NCBI GenBank assembly: GCA_032209605.1
Contig: JASFXZ010000003.1
Span: 35,614,762 to 35,678,761, forward strand
DNA from: Mactromeris polynyma
Taxonomy: Eukaryota > Mollusca > Bivalvia > Venerida > Mactridae
Reading direction: 5' to 3'
DNA: 64,000 bases
The notes beneath the pieces were generated by a model that made no database searches, was not told the origin of the DNA, and saw only the letters and a list, made by a program, of their open reading frames with translations. Both the position numbers and the translations under genes were made by a program. Below, one piece after another: positions 44,784 through 58,007 of the stretch. Each line of letters starts with the position of its first letter. The first letter of the stretch is position 1.

Positions 44784-45189
44784 CTGGAAATAAAAAAATG
44801 TAAATTATTATTTACTCAATGTATAGTATATGTATGACTGAAACATATACTGGTACTTCAAAAATGGAGATAAAAATGTATATTCTAGCTAGCTATAGCA
44901 TACATTGAACCAAATTGTACACAATTTCTACTGGTCAATATTTTCTAAAACATGTATTCATCAGCTCTCCACATCACAATTTCTTCACAACCATTCTCAA
45001 GTACCGTACATAGAATGAACTTCAATATTAACAAAATGCGTACAAAAAATAAATCTGCCATAACTAGTGCATGAAGAACATTATATAAATCTTATTGTTT
45101 GTTACACACATATTATGTTCTAGTTACATACAGGTACATCCAATTGCTTTTTTATAAAAGTCATCTAATTCATGTGTAGTAAAGTCATT

Positions 45190-45420
45190 TTTTATGTGTT
45201 AAATGCCATTTTTCACATTTTTTTAAATTATGCATGGCGGTCAGTTGACCGACCAATTTTCCAGGAGTTTCTAATCAGAACTGACAAGAAGCAGACCATT
45301 ACCGTACATGAATCAGCAAAGGGGGACAAATGACTGTAGCCAAATGTCAGAGAAAGATTTGATCTGTCCTTCTAAAGTATCAAACCTGGACCTGTACCAG
45401 CATGCATTGCTCAACAGGCA
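45190..45420 (-). mobile_element. Diverged SINE copy
   Basis: Core-like block (tgtgttaaatgccatttttc, catggcggtcagttgaccga) followed by aagaagcagaccatt and gggggacaaatgactgtagc, in the same order as in the copies at 43838 and 56695. The tRNA head is not clear. Confidence 0.5.
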
Positions 45421-46481
45421 GGCATTGTTGTAGGAAAAATGCAACCAGAATTCTGTAAGTAACCACAATGCCAGTGTGAAGGAATGTTTAAACTTGGAGC
45501 TTAGATTATGGGCACAGTTATAGTTTTGTGATGGCTCAATTAATGAAAGTCCATTTATTTAATTAATTATTAATTGAAAGGGAAAACATAAAAGAGTGTT
45601 GTTGGATAAAAAATAACATACCATCTACAGTTTTTATAAACAGTTTAGGCCAACCTTAAAAAATTGTTTGTTTGCTGTTACGCGACCCGGAATTTTAACA
45701 GTGGTAGGTAGGTAGGTTTTTTTCTTTAGTTCAGTACTGTAATGGCTAAAAGACCGAAACATATTATTTTTTCATCAATGAACTTGAAACAATAAATTGA
45801 GTCTCAACATTTTTCGTGAGTCTGTCACGTAACTGCAAACAAATAATTGTTTAAGGATAGCCTTATATGTCAAATGTTTTCTTAATGACCCAGTAAAGCC
45901 AGAGCATTAAGCAACATAGATCAAAGTTTTGACATTTTGAGTAACACAGCTTTTTTGTCATGAGTTAAGTTAAACAGCAGTAAAAAATCACTTAAACTTC
46001 AATAAAATGTCAACAAAATAATTGTCATGTTTACCACTGAAATTGAGCCAACACTAAAATATCAACATGGCTTAAACAAAAAATTGAGTATGGATGAAAG
46101 AAGATCTTTGTTTTTAATAGAACATTAAAGAATACATCTCCACAAATTTGGGTGAAACTTACACCAAGCCATAGAAACCTGGGACTTGATTAAAGTAGGA
46201 AATTGTATAGGACAATTTAAAATGAAAAACGAAAAGTAATCTATGCAATTTAGTACATACACAGAGGTTCAGCTCTCACCAAACAATTAAATTTCACATA
46301 CCACTGATTTATTTCGTTTGGTATTACTTGAAATATTCACATGGTTGAAAATAAATGAGAAAATCTTATTCAATAGCAGTACTTCAACTTGTATTTGCAT
46401 TGAACCAGGATAATTTGTGTTTGTTTGTGTTACATCGAAGAAGCGAAGAAAAGGTTGAATTTTAAACATGAAATTATTATA

Positions 46482-46800
46482 TAACAAGAAATATCTTGAA
46501 AAAAGATGGTCGGCGCAATATGAAGGTTAAGATTTGTTGTGCACCATAAAAAATTGCCGAGATGTTACGATTGCTGGTCACTCCAGATCCAAAAAGGATT
46601 TCGGTAAATTCACTGAAATTCAGTGGATTTTGGTAAGGTAACGTACCCCTTATCGAAAGGTTATCCAATCCGCGCCAGGGTTACAAACGTTGTTCAGTTG
46701 ATGAGAAGTTGGTTTAGTGGTTAACGTAAGATTTGATTGTTTTACAGAAAACTGATATGCAAATACCAAAGTCTTGTTAGTATGGCTGCGTCAACATTCA
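46482..46800 (+). repeat. Dispersed ~310-bp repeat, copy 1
   Basis: Starts acaagaaatatcttgaaaaa, then gatggtcg, ttacgattgctggtcactcc, agatccaaaa, and ccaatccgcgcc. The same order occurs at 51811-52110 in the same orientation. Both copies are in intron 1. Confidence 0.8.
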
Positions 46801-47835
46801 GATTCTTCAGGCATTGGCTGTGTAAATCAAGTGTTGTCACATTGCTTTCACTAAAACTGCAAACCCAAGCTTTCTTTCAAACCGCATATTTCTTTCTGAT
46901 ATGATATACAATGTAAAAGATTGAACACATATTAGTGTCATGGCCTAGACATTAGGAAACGAAGGCCATGAACCAATATTTCAAACTTTTTCCCCCAAAT
47001 TAATCATTCTTATCCTGTTGAATAGTAGACCGAAGTTAGTATACACATCAGTGACAACTTTAAAAGTAAACTTAATAAAACAAGTACCACTGATAAGTTT
47101 ACTTGAGATGTAAATTTAACAGCCTGACATCGATCACAGTTCAAACAAGTGCCAACACATACATGTTTATGCTCTAAAGACCAAGGTGACAATGTAATAA
47201 CAAGTATTTATATATTACACATTATGCTAATAAATATTTCATACATTTCCAAATGTGGATAGCAGAATATACAGCAATTTTTAACACCAAAGATCAATGC
47301 ATGCAGTAAAACTGTATTACTTATTGTATAGCAGAGCTGGAAAGTGATTTTATCTGCTCTGTTCCGAACTACCAGTTAACTAGACAAATCTACCCCAAAA
47401 AGGTAAACAAAGAAAAGGTCTGAATATGCTATGTATAATTACAAAATTACTGATAATAAGAATGGTAAGATATAGCAGACATTTGAATTGTTATAGGATT
47501 TTGAGATTGTGTTTGATCAAATTGAATAGTTGCATTATCATCTTATGGTATGTTAATCCTTGCTAAGTAGAAGTAGGTAATATTCTGTTATCAACTGCTG
47601 AATTGACAAATAAATAACAAGGCTAATATATGGGTTGCAAAGATTCGATCAAAATAGCAGCCAACCAATCCTATATGTATAAACCCATATGCTTGTTGCT
47701 GGCTTTTATTCAAAGGTTTATAAGTGAAGTATTTTATTTTGTGGTGAATTAATGCAGGGAGAAAGATCATAGAATTATTTACAACTCAGCAAACATAAAC
47801 AACAAAAAACAAGAGATGTTTGTAAAAAATTATGT

Positions 47836-48440
47836 CCCCTGTGACCTTGACCCTGTGACCCCAAAATCAATAGGGTTCCTCTGCTACACAAGATGAATGT
47901 ATGGACCAAGTTTGAGTATGATAGGTCAAGGGGTTTCTTAAGTTCTTGATCAGAAACAGTTTGAGACCAATTGACCCCTGTGACCTTGACCTTTGACCCC
48001 AAAATCAATAGGGTTCTCTCTGCTACCCAAGATAAATGTATGGACCAAATTTGAGAATGATAGGTCAAGGGGTTCTCGAGTTATTGATCTGAAACGGTCT
48101 GAGAACGATTGACCCCTGTGACCTTGACCTTTGAGACTGTGACCCAAACATCAATAGGGTTCCTCTGCTACCCAAGATGAATGTATGGACCAAGTTTGAG
48201 GATGATAGGTCAAGGGGTTCTTGAAGTATTGATCGATAACGGTTTGAGACCAATTGACCCCTGTGACTTTGACCTTTAAGCCTGTGACCCCAAAATCATT
48301 AGGGTTCCTCTGCTACCCAAGATGAATGTTTGAACCAAGTTTGAGGATAATAGATCAGGGGGTTCTTGAGTTATTGATCGGAAAGGAAAAGGTTACGGAC
48401 CGATGACATACCGACCGACCGGCATGTGCAAACCAACATG
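47836..48440 (-). repeat. Four tandem ~140-bp units ('gaccttgacctttgacc')
   Basis: Units start at 47836, 47975, 48113 and 48258 (cccctgtgaccttgac), each followed by caaaatcaatagggttcctc, tctgctacccaagatgaatg, aagtttgag and gataggtcaaggggttct. The block ends in accgaccgaccggcatgtgc. This is a repeat class I associate with bivalve genomes. Minus-strand frames over it are repeat translations. Confidence 0.88.
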
Positions 48441-49171
48441 CCCTCTCTTCTTTGTAAGACCAAGTCATTATACTGTAAACTTGACAGAATACAGCAAGCC
48501 ACACGTATTACTACAGAATCATTTTCGGTTTACCAACCGTTTGAACAAACACAATAAGAGTCAGTTTTTTGATAATTTTTTGTCACTGCATTTTTCACAT
48601 GCTTTATCATGAAGGAGCATTAAATGTCACCTGTAGAACCTCATTTTTTGGGTGTTTTTTTTCAAGATTTTTCACCTGGTCTTTTGAAATGTAAATGTAA
48701 GATAAAAGCTGCGAAACCAACACACGCTGAAATGATGAAACAGACACATCGTGATCAGACAGTGACAAGCATACTCTAAATCACATATTAAATTTCTGGT
48801 TGTATGCACTAAAATTCAGCATCAAAAAACAATTATGATCTACTTTCACATAGTTTGACATAAATTTAACTTTTTACATATCATTGTTCTAAATATTAAT
48901 TGTCTGTAAGAACAGAATTTTAAACCTGACCTGTATATCTATAGTATTATTAAAGTACTGTGATGCTCATTTTCTGCATTAAAAAATGAGAATGTATTTA
49001 TTATTAAATGACCTAGAGTTAGAAAATGAAGACAGTGCATACAGGTGTGGTCATCACAACCACAGAAAGACTTGTGTAGTTTTGTACAGGAGTTTTACAC
49101 TGGTATTGTGTAACCAGTATTCATGGGTTAAACGCCCCTTTCACACAATAGGAAAACAGCAGAGGTGCGTA

Positions 49172-49402
49172 TTTTAGAGGTATGAAAAATAGAATTCTAC
49201 CTAATAAAGCTCTACATAGGGAAAGTAGCGCTGCCGTTTCTTAAACGAAGGAAAAGTAGCACTATCTTTAGATAGGTAGCATGATGACTGACAGTGCTAG
49301 CTATGCTAAACAAAATGGCCATTTTGTGGCTAAACGTTTTTTGACAGCTTAAGCTTTTCTACATTGACTAACTTTTATCCCTTACTTCCCATACCTCTAA
49401 AA
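49172..49402. mobile_element. Short MITE with ttttagaggtatg termini
   Basis: 231 bp between ttttagaggtatg at 49172 and its exact complement catacctctaaaa ending at 49402. Inside are two related aaagtagcgct / aaaagtagcact blocks. No coding sequence. The terminal match is 13 bp. Confidence 0.6.
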
Positions 49403-50806
49403 CAGACATCTCAGGCAAATTCCTAGGACATTCCTGTTGTACGGGAATTTCCTACGATAGTCTTACAACTGTCCTATGATAAACCCATGACAGTCCTAAC
49501 AAATGTTCCACTATCATACCTCCTTTCTGTAACTGTTGTTTGTTAATCCTTACAGCTTTAGTTTATCTTATGGCAGTTGCATGGCTGAGACAGAGTTGCT
49601 GTTGGGACCTCTTGATATACCCATGTGTATCATATGACAGTAATGTAGGACACATGTACGACAGTTGGGTAAAAATCATACAACTAAAAACTTGTAGGTT
49701 GTATTATGTTAAAGGGGTTTTACCAACCAACTCAGTACTTAAGACATTTTCTGCCGCAAACAATTGAAATATATCCCAACATAAATCAAAGGTGCAGGAC
49801 AATGACTTTGAATGTATCTATAATCTACTGTTAAACTGTCCCACAGAACAAAAACTTCAGCTAGGAATGGAACCTGCACCCTCAGACGTTTGCAGTCGAG
49901 TGCTCCACTGGGACTGAGCCAAACAGGAAGATATTAACTGACAAATTAAATCCATATAGATACTTGAATCACCATTCTGCAATATGAGACAGCAAAAATC
50001 ATTCATGTGATATCTATTCCTTTGAAGTCATTTAATGCTTCTCATGATACTAATTCAACATAATTGGTATTATGTAATTATGAGATAGTCAAGTCTTGGT
50101 CTAGTCAATTCTTTTTAGTCTGCTTAAACAAATATTTTACAGTAAAAATTAAGTGAGCAACATATGTGCTGACATGGACATTATGTGTTGTTATAATACA
50201 TGCTGTTTGTATCCCACTGATAATTCAAATATGCTTGAACGAACTGTTAACTAACACCATCCCAAGTCATATTACAACAAAACATATTACTTTGTACACC
50301 ATCCTCTCATGAAAGGGTAAAATAAGGTAAGATCATAATCACTGAAGTCACATTATACTTCACCAGCAAATAGCTGAAGGGTAAAAAATGTAAGTTATCA
50401 ACTGTACATCTAAGTAGAGGGTCTGATACAAACTGCCTCCAGTTACCAAAGCATACATCATACATATATATGTTGTATAATTATAGTACAGCAACCTCAC
50501 TTTTCTATTTACAGCTGATGAAGAATATTGACAGAAATGGAGAATAATATTGAATCTGTTATATCAATATCATATGCTTTTCTAATGAGTATACCTTAAG
50601 GGATAAATAATCAATTAAAACAAGTGTCCATTGTTGACGGGAGATTTAATCAACAATATAGTGTGTGTCCTCAACATAAGATAGATGAATGTGTACTTGA
50701 TTAACAATCAATTAAAACATACAGAGAACTGCAGTAACTTGAAGCAGAACCAATACATAATATAATGTGACGAAGTAAGTATCTCCGTAAGATTGATCAA
50801 ATACTC

Positions 50807-50826
50807 ACTCATCCAACCTAAGCCAA
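50807..50826 (-). other. Candidate 20-bp micro-exon in intron 1
   Basis: Complement shows a pyrimidine-rich acceptor (cttgtgttttag), 20 bp, then a strong donor gtgagt. Spliced after exon 1 it would add Gly-Leu-Ala and a stop, giving a protein that ends before helix 2 is complete. It may be a chance pair of splice-like signals. Confidence 0.2.
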
Positions 50827-51057
50827 GCCTAAAACACAAGTATTTTAATAAGGTCCATGTATATTGTATTGTTCAGTGAAACATGTACTGATAGTGATAG
50901 CTCAAAACCATGGATGTTATAAAATTTTGATCCATCTCCATTTAAGATATAAACAAGAGAAAGTTGATGCAAGGCATCACAGTCGCCAGGAAATGTTTAG
51001 CAAATTAATTATTGTGAAAAAGCTTGCTTAACTTTCATGATAAAAATTAATTCATGA

Positions 51058-51128
51058 AAACATTGAATGTCGGGATTCGAACCCCGGGTTACATACACGG
51101 TAAGTCTGCATTTATCCATTACGCTATA
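51058..51128 (-). mobile_element. tRNA-derived SINE head
   Basis: Complement reads tagcgtaatggataaatgca (box A) and acccggggttcgaatcccga (box B) at tRNA spacing, with the SINE body probably running to about 50930. The stems do not pair as a true tRNA would, so I do not call a tRNA gene. Confidence 0.55.
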
Positions 51129-51810
51129 ATAGAATAAACAAACTGATGGGACGTATCGTTGCAAAGTATTAATTAGAATAATCACTTGGAAACGAACTTT
51201 AATAGTCACGCGAGGAAAATATTAATAGCATTATAACCTGACTACTAATTTTAAGTTAATTTGAATAAATGCAACAAATACAGCTATGTTAAACTCTTTA
51301 TACCAAAGCTTCAAAGGACCCACTTAAGTTTGAAAATATCTGAAGATTATAATTTACTTATTTAAAAATCCAAAATTATCAATGAAATTTAAGAGATTAT
51401 GTTATAATTATCAATGCTTCATGAGCGACGGAACTCTTTTTACCTATTATTTAATAAATTCTCTCATAACATCTTCATTTGTCAACACATAATACTCATA
51501 TTTTCCAACCTTATGTTTTTTTATGACCCAATGTCAAATAAAAATCACAAGACATTAAGGTACACATAAAATGAATACTTTAGGAAACCATACAAATAAC
51601 AAGCACATTATGTCATCCTAACTGACAATCTTGACAGATATGGGGTCAATATAATCATAGAAGATAATTAAAAGAATGTATTATTTTCTTGACCCTTATA
51701 TTATGAGCCTTATTGCCATTTATGATTATTATCATTGACAACTGGTCGGTCACTGATTCTAGACAAATATAATAATTCACTAAGTAATAAAGCATGCATA
51801 AACATTATGT

Positions 51811-52110
51811 AACAAGAAATATCTTGAAGAAAGATGGTCGATGCAAAGTGAAGGTTAAGATTTGTTGTGCTACATAATAAAATGCCAATATGTTACGATT
51901 GCTGGTCACTCCAGATCCAAAATGGATTTCAGTAAATTCACCGAAGGTAAAACCCTTTATCGCAAGGTTAACCAATCCACGTCAAGGATACAAACATTGT
52001 TCGGTTGAAGATAAGTTGGCTTAAGTGGTTAACGAAGATTTGATTGGTTTATACACAACACTGATATGCAAAAAGCAAAACCATATGTGAGTACGGCTGT
52101 GCCGAAAAAA
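51811..52110 (+). repeat. Dispersed ~310-bp repeat, copy 2
   Basis: Matches 46482-46800 (acaagaaatatcttgaagaa, ttacgattgctggtcactcc, ccaatccacgtcaaggatac). Diverged by scattered substitutions and small indels. Confidence 0.8.
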
Positions 52111-53420
52111 GTTTCTGTTGCTGTTTACGTTGTTAATTTTTGAGAATTTCTAGTGAACATATGCCATCAAAAACATTCTATCATAATCAATATATGTTCA
52201 CAAGCAGGAGAGCAGTGTCGAGTATTATTTAGCAATTGGTGTCTGGCTAACTACTTACTTTCGTAAAAGAACATCTGCACATGGTTTTGATTATTAACCC
52301 TTAAGATTCTAATTGTGAATCAATTCATTTCTGTTTGAAAGTAATTCAAATATTATTTTAGGCCAATCTGAATTATGATTAAGGTTCAACAAGGACTTAA
52401 GGAAGATGTCTGTCTGTTTAAACGGTCTCCAAATAAAATGTTTCGTAAATTCAAACACTTTCGTTTCAAATATTTCATTCTCATTCTAAGACTGATTGTA
52501 CAGCTATTCAACAAAATATAGATGTTTCTTTCAGACTGTACAATATGTCACCATTATCAATAGTTGCGGTGTGTCCAAAAACCTCAACTCTTTATATACT
52601 TAAGTATTAAATTGTTCAGCCTGAGATGACATAAAAATCCCAATATGTCTGCACGCACACAATGCAGTAGACAGTGAACCATGCAGGACACATTTTATGC
52701 ACACAGTCTGATCTAAAGTAAAGTACATATTAACTACCACACATTACAAGTTGTAATACAACAAACTCCCATTACATCAAGAATTAAACACCCTGTTTTT
52801 GTAACCCATTCAGTGGAAAATTGTCTAGAGCTATAATAGTTTAATGGTACCCCGAGGACATATATAACATCTCGTATAATTCTGTCACATAATGTTTCGT
52901 TAAACATTTAAAGCTTCCAGGATGTATTGGTAAGATAAATACAGTAGATACAGTTTGATTAAGCAGAAGACAATTTTAGTGGAAAAAAACCTCTTCAATC
53001 ACAATGCGTTTACCTGGTATTACAGTATTCATATACTCAGGCACAACTCAAACAGAACATTGAGTCATAGCTAATTATAGTAAAACCGCAGATATAAGAA
53101 ACTTAACTTGCTTATTTTCATATAATGCTTGAGGAGTTTTTGGTAGGTTTATAGTTAATATGACTGATATATTATATATATGATTCATTTAAACTAGAGA
53201 TTTCTTTTAGTCAATGCGGTCCGTTTCCCCCTGATGTTTCCCCCGTACTGTCATGTTCAATGATACTGGCACCAAATAAGGCCATGATTGAGTATTATAA
53301 GAGAGATGAGAGAAAATATATCCAGTAAACATTTCAGTGGATTTTTAGATAACTTCACCTCATATCACTGTAACAGAAACCTGACAATATGAATGCACAA
53401 AAAGACTTGATACACATAAT

Positions 53421-53552
53421 TTCCACCAGTTTCAGTTGAAACAGTAGTTTTCCACCAAGTTTGGTTGAAATCCAACTTGTAGTATTTTTTCCACCAAGTT
53501 TGGTAGAAATCCAACCCGCAGTATTTTTCCACCAAGTTTGGTAGGTATAAAA
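53421..53552 (-). repeat. Tandem ~45-bp repeat
   Basis: Three and a half copies of tttccaccaagtttggt followed by gaaatccaac and gcagtattt. The last two full units are nearly identical. Confidence 0.85.
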
Positions 53553-55854
53553 AGCAGCTGTTTGTGAAGTACTGTAACAGACAAGCTGAATTCAACAAAA
53601 AAATAAAAGAGCCATTCATAATTTCACTAATAATAGTTTGACCAAGAAATGCTGAAGAAGTTTAGATGGGTAATTATATAAGTATGCACAACTTTGAGAC
53701 TGATAGACGGACAGACATTCTGATGGTCTGATGACTTTATACTGACATGATGAGACATAAATGTGTTCCTTAAAGAGTCTAAGCATAACTATAATGCATA
53801 TGTGGATCTAGAGGGGGGGGGGACTGAAGAACCAGACCCCCGACATTTTGGAAAAACAGGGTAGTCCATATCTAGTCCTAGATCAAGTGAGGGTCCCAAC
53901 CATTGCTGGATCTGAGCATGATATGGTTAGGTAGCATATACTTTCCGTCCCTTTCACAATTTAACCATGAGAAAACAGCAAGACAACTATATCAAGTATT
54001 TTATAATTCATTTATTTCAAGGAAAGCACTTGCAATATATGTGTACTTTTCTGTTCTAGCAGCAAAACATGTGCTGTAATACTTCTGAACATGATGTTGC
54101 ATCTAGTTAATTTAAAGCTTCCTTGAATGAAGAACTGCTGTATATCTGTGAAATTTCTTGTTAGTGTTTTATGATTCAACATATATATATGATTGATGAG
54201 GTTAAATGTTATCAATTGGTGATAACTGAAATTGACTTTACTTTCATTTTAATTGCACAATGTAATTACCCTCCTTTAGCATTTACTGAGACAACACGTA
54301 ATTCTAGCTAAGACAAGAAGTATTTAAAAAATGTGAATGACATGTCTCTATCTTGTAATGTCTCAAACAAGTGCAACGAAAACATGTTTGTGAAGAAATC
54401 CTGCTCTCATTAGGTTATTATATTCCACCTGCATTATAATTTTATCCCATCGGATTAATCAGGAAAGATTAACACAAATTCAGGATAATGTAGGCTAAAT
54501 GGCCCTCAGGAATTAGAAGCCACTTTGCTGGTTTCTATATATCTTAGTCAGATAATACAACAAATACCTTATTGGATTTAAATTAATTAATAAGTGCCAA
54601 AACATCGGATTAAGATATTTATCCAATTTACTTTCAAGAAGACCTTGACTCCTGTACCCTAGCTTGGGCAAAATGCCTGAATCCATTACAAATGAGTTGC
54701 CTACAAATGTCTTAATATATTTCAGCATTTAAATAACAAGACAAGCAATATATACAAGTTCTCAGATGTACATAAACAAAATAACAGTAAAATATTTGGA
54801 ACTAAATAGTGTATATTATAAGGACATGGATGCTCCTACTATATGTGCTTTTAAGTTGAATAAGGGACATAACTCTTAAAAAATTGCTGTATTGTAACCC
54901 AATTTGAACTTAACCTGTATGTTATTATCCTGTGCTCATACACCCCACATGAATTTGAATCCAGGCATCCTTTCATAAGTGATCAATGAGAAACCAATTT
55001 TTCGCCCGGTTGGACAGGGATAATATATGTACTTTATGCCCCTTTGCAATTCTTCCAGTAGCGGGGGCATAAAGAAGTAAGTGAATGTTGCACGGGGGCG
55101 TACTACTTTTATATACAAATATATCATATTCATCAATGTATTTGCATAACATAATTATTACAACTACAATATACAATGAACTGATAGCTATATACGGTCA
55201 GTTTATTGCATACCTGTCAACCAATCAACAATATCTCCCGTCAACAAAATGATTGAAATTCCGAGTCATGTTCTATATGCACAAGATATATAAGCTTTGG
55301 CTAAGGACCATGATAAAACCCATGTCCTTGCTTTGATTTTAAACCTATACAGGTAAAAATCTTATGTGAAAAAATATCACAAAAACTGTCTCATTTAAAG
55401 TTCCTAGAATGTTCCTTATCTTCTATTTTGAATGAACCCTATCAAAGACATCAGCCAGGAAGATATGTGATTATAAAAACTGGGGACTAGACCTGTTCAG
55501 ACAGCACTGACTGCATAGAAATGGAATAACAATTTCACATAATTTTGATGAAATAAAGAAAAATATTAAAAGGAAGATTTTATGACCCAAAGGGCAACAA
55601 TGTCAAATCTGTTGTTTGTTGATGGACTAATACAATACAGGCTCAAAATATCTTTAAGAGTAAGGAAGTGACCTTTACAATTCATACAAACAATTCTGCC
55701 AAGCTACAGTCAGGACAACACCAGACCCTTTACCCTAATAGAAGCTTAAGTAGTGTGACCTTGACCTGTAAGCTGGGTCTCACTGATAAGCAATAGAATA
55801 TATACACATTTTTGTAGGCATATTTCAATGATCTGTTCTGTCAACAGAAGCATC

Positions 55855-56160
55855 TAGTTTATGTCTTTTTTTGTATTTGCGTTTCATCGCCACAGGTTTC
55901 CGATATGGGCGACGTCTCCAGAAGAATGTTAGTCATTTTAAATTTTTGGAGTAAATTAGTGTATGATATAGAAGATGTCCCAGTTCCAGAAACACCACTG
56001 GTTCTTTTATGTGCCTGATGTAAAGCATCGTACACAGGACCTCGGTTTTTGTCTCTATCCAAAAGACTGTTAGTACTGTCAGTGGTGAAGAAGTAGATCG
56101 AACCTGCGACCCCTGTATTACTAGTGTAGCGCGTTACCACTGGACCACGGATCCGCTACG
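55855..56160 (-). mobile_element. tRNA-derived SINE, nearly full length
   Basis: The head at the high-coordinate end reads on the minus strand gtggtccagtggtaacgcgc (box A) and gtcgcaggttcgatc (box B). The body has ctgtgtacgatgctttacat and caggcacataaaagaaccag, and it ends in caaatacaaaaaaagac. The 93-codon frame over it is a by-product. This is a different SINE family from the one at 40131. Confidence 0.75.
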
Positions 56161-56694
56161 TTTATGTGTTATCATATAGTTTGCTTATATTTACTTGTGG
56201 ACAGTTGCAAACAAACTATCAGGAGGTCAGCCAATGAACACATTGTTTGTAAAATATGGACCAATGGACTTAGTGCACACAATAGCAGTAATTATCTCAT
56301 CTAATTTTGTGATCAACAGTGTCTCACTAAATATATGAACCCTGAAAATGTTATCCACTGCACTGATGCACATTGATTTATTGCACTGGTCTTATAAAAA
56401 CACCTCTAATAACTAATATGTACAAGTAAGTATAAGGTTGTGATCTTCACATGTTCCAAGGTTGCATGGTCAATAAAGTAGACACATTATATATATAATT
56501 AATTAGATAAATCAATGTGTGTCCATTCAGCTATACAAACTGAAACAGACAGACTGTGGGCTTAAATATTGATTAGTAAATACTGTAATACCAAAAATAG
56601 ACACAAATAGTACAGGTACATGTGTACCAGGGACCGGGACCTAGGTATTCAACTGTAAGCAAGCATATTGCACATAGGGAGAGTTATGTTTGTT

Positions 56695-56910
56695 TTGGGC
56701 TTTAAGATGTTTCTAAACAGTATATCAGTCATATACAGCAGTCAGTTGACCTAACCAGTGCTCCTTGGTTACCAGTCAGTACTAACCTGCTCCTTCGCAA
56801 GCAACTGATAACTTTTCAACATAAATCAGAGTTCAGAAGTGGAGGACAAATGACCTTGGATGCATTATCGTCAGTGTCAAGGAAGAACATAGACCCCTCA
56901 TCATGAGTTT
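56695..56910 (-). mobile_element. Core-type SINE copy without clear head
   Basis: Has tatatcagtcatatacagca, tcagttgacctaaccagtgc, caagcaactgataacttttc and gtggaggacaaatgacc in the same order as the copy at 43838. The tRNA-like end is degraded. Confidence 0.6.
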
Positions 56911-57828
56911 ACTTTGGTCAGAAGAATCAGATACATTTGTATTAATACATTCTTACACAGTTAAAAGTAGTGAAATGAGCATGAAATAGTAGGAATATTA
57001 AATATATCATGAGACAACATTGAACTGGCCCCATCACTATTGCCTATCACTTTCGGCATAACTGATGTTCTTGTCTTTAGTGGGCATGTGATGATGTTAC
57101 CTACACTGAAAGTCGTTCTGTACACCTTGCTGATGACAACTTTAACCATGTGAAAATGTCAAAATTACAGAAAATAGCTGTAATAAATGTGAAGTATGAA
57201 ACTAAATCCTAAAATAATTACATTTGTGTAAACTCTGCTATGTGTGCCGTTTCAATTTGGGTCAATACACAAAATATTTTAGTAAACTTGAATGTCTTCT
57301 TTGTCATTATCGTATCTTTGGTCATATAATTACAGAGCAGGAAGCTCTTCAGGTAAGTTTACGATAAGAAGGTATTGAAAACTGTTTAACAACTCTAGAT
57401 ATACCACCAAAACAGAGAAAATATTGTAATGACTGTAACATGCTGTTTTGAGACCAGAATGCATCTGATCAAGGATTGACCAACCAATAACAATACAGTA
57501 ATTGAAATGATTTACAAACACATGCACTAACAAACACAGAAACATTAAGTTATACAATATCTGTAGTTCAGTATACTATTGTTTTGTCACATTTGATTGA
57601 AGATAACAACATAGAACAGGAAACCATTAATTGTGTAATATTAATAAGATAAATGACAGGAGAGCACAATGACTACCTGTCCATGTTTTAGGAAGTAAAT
57701 GATTGATGTTCGATTAACCAGAAATTAATCAAATTAAAATACCAGGTAACAAAACTTTACCACTAGCTCTGTATCAAGATTTACTGATCAACTTATACCA
57801 CACACATCTGTTTTCATAAAACCTTATA

Positions 57829-58007
57829 TACAGTATATAAAACCTCAATAATCAGACCACCCCTGGAACTCTTGAAAACTGGTCTTCTTATTGAGGTGGT
57901 CTTAATATTGGGGTTGATTAAAGAGCAAAACAGTGAAAATGGACTTGTTTTCTCAATTTCAAGGTGGTCTTATTATTGAGGTAGTCTTTAAGTGAGGTTT
58001 TACTGTA
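57829..58007. mobile_element. MITE copy 3 ('actgtaaaacctcaataataag' family)
   Basis: Best-preserved copy: tacagta ... aaaacctcaataatcagacc at the left, ggtggtcttattattgaggt and gaggttttactgta at the right, with inverted termini. It sits about 420 bp from exon 1 of the PPxY gene, inside intron 1. Confidence 0.82.

Noticed and set aside
47775..48253. Three overlapping minus-strand frames of 62-97 codons with repeated VHTFILGSR-like text
   Set aside because: They are translations of the ~140-bp tandem repeat.
53812..53822. Poly-G run as a quadruplex or regulatory element
   Set aside because: A single G run of about 10; no further G tracts at quadruplex spacing.
56095..56160. Possible tRNA gene
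   Set aside because: Box A and B are present but the stems do not pair properly and the sequence continues into a SINE body with an A-rich end. The same applies at 51058-51128, 40230-40290 and 31857-31957.
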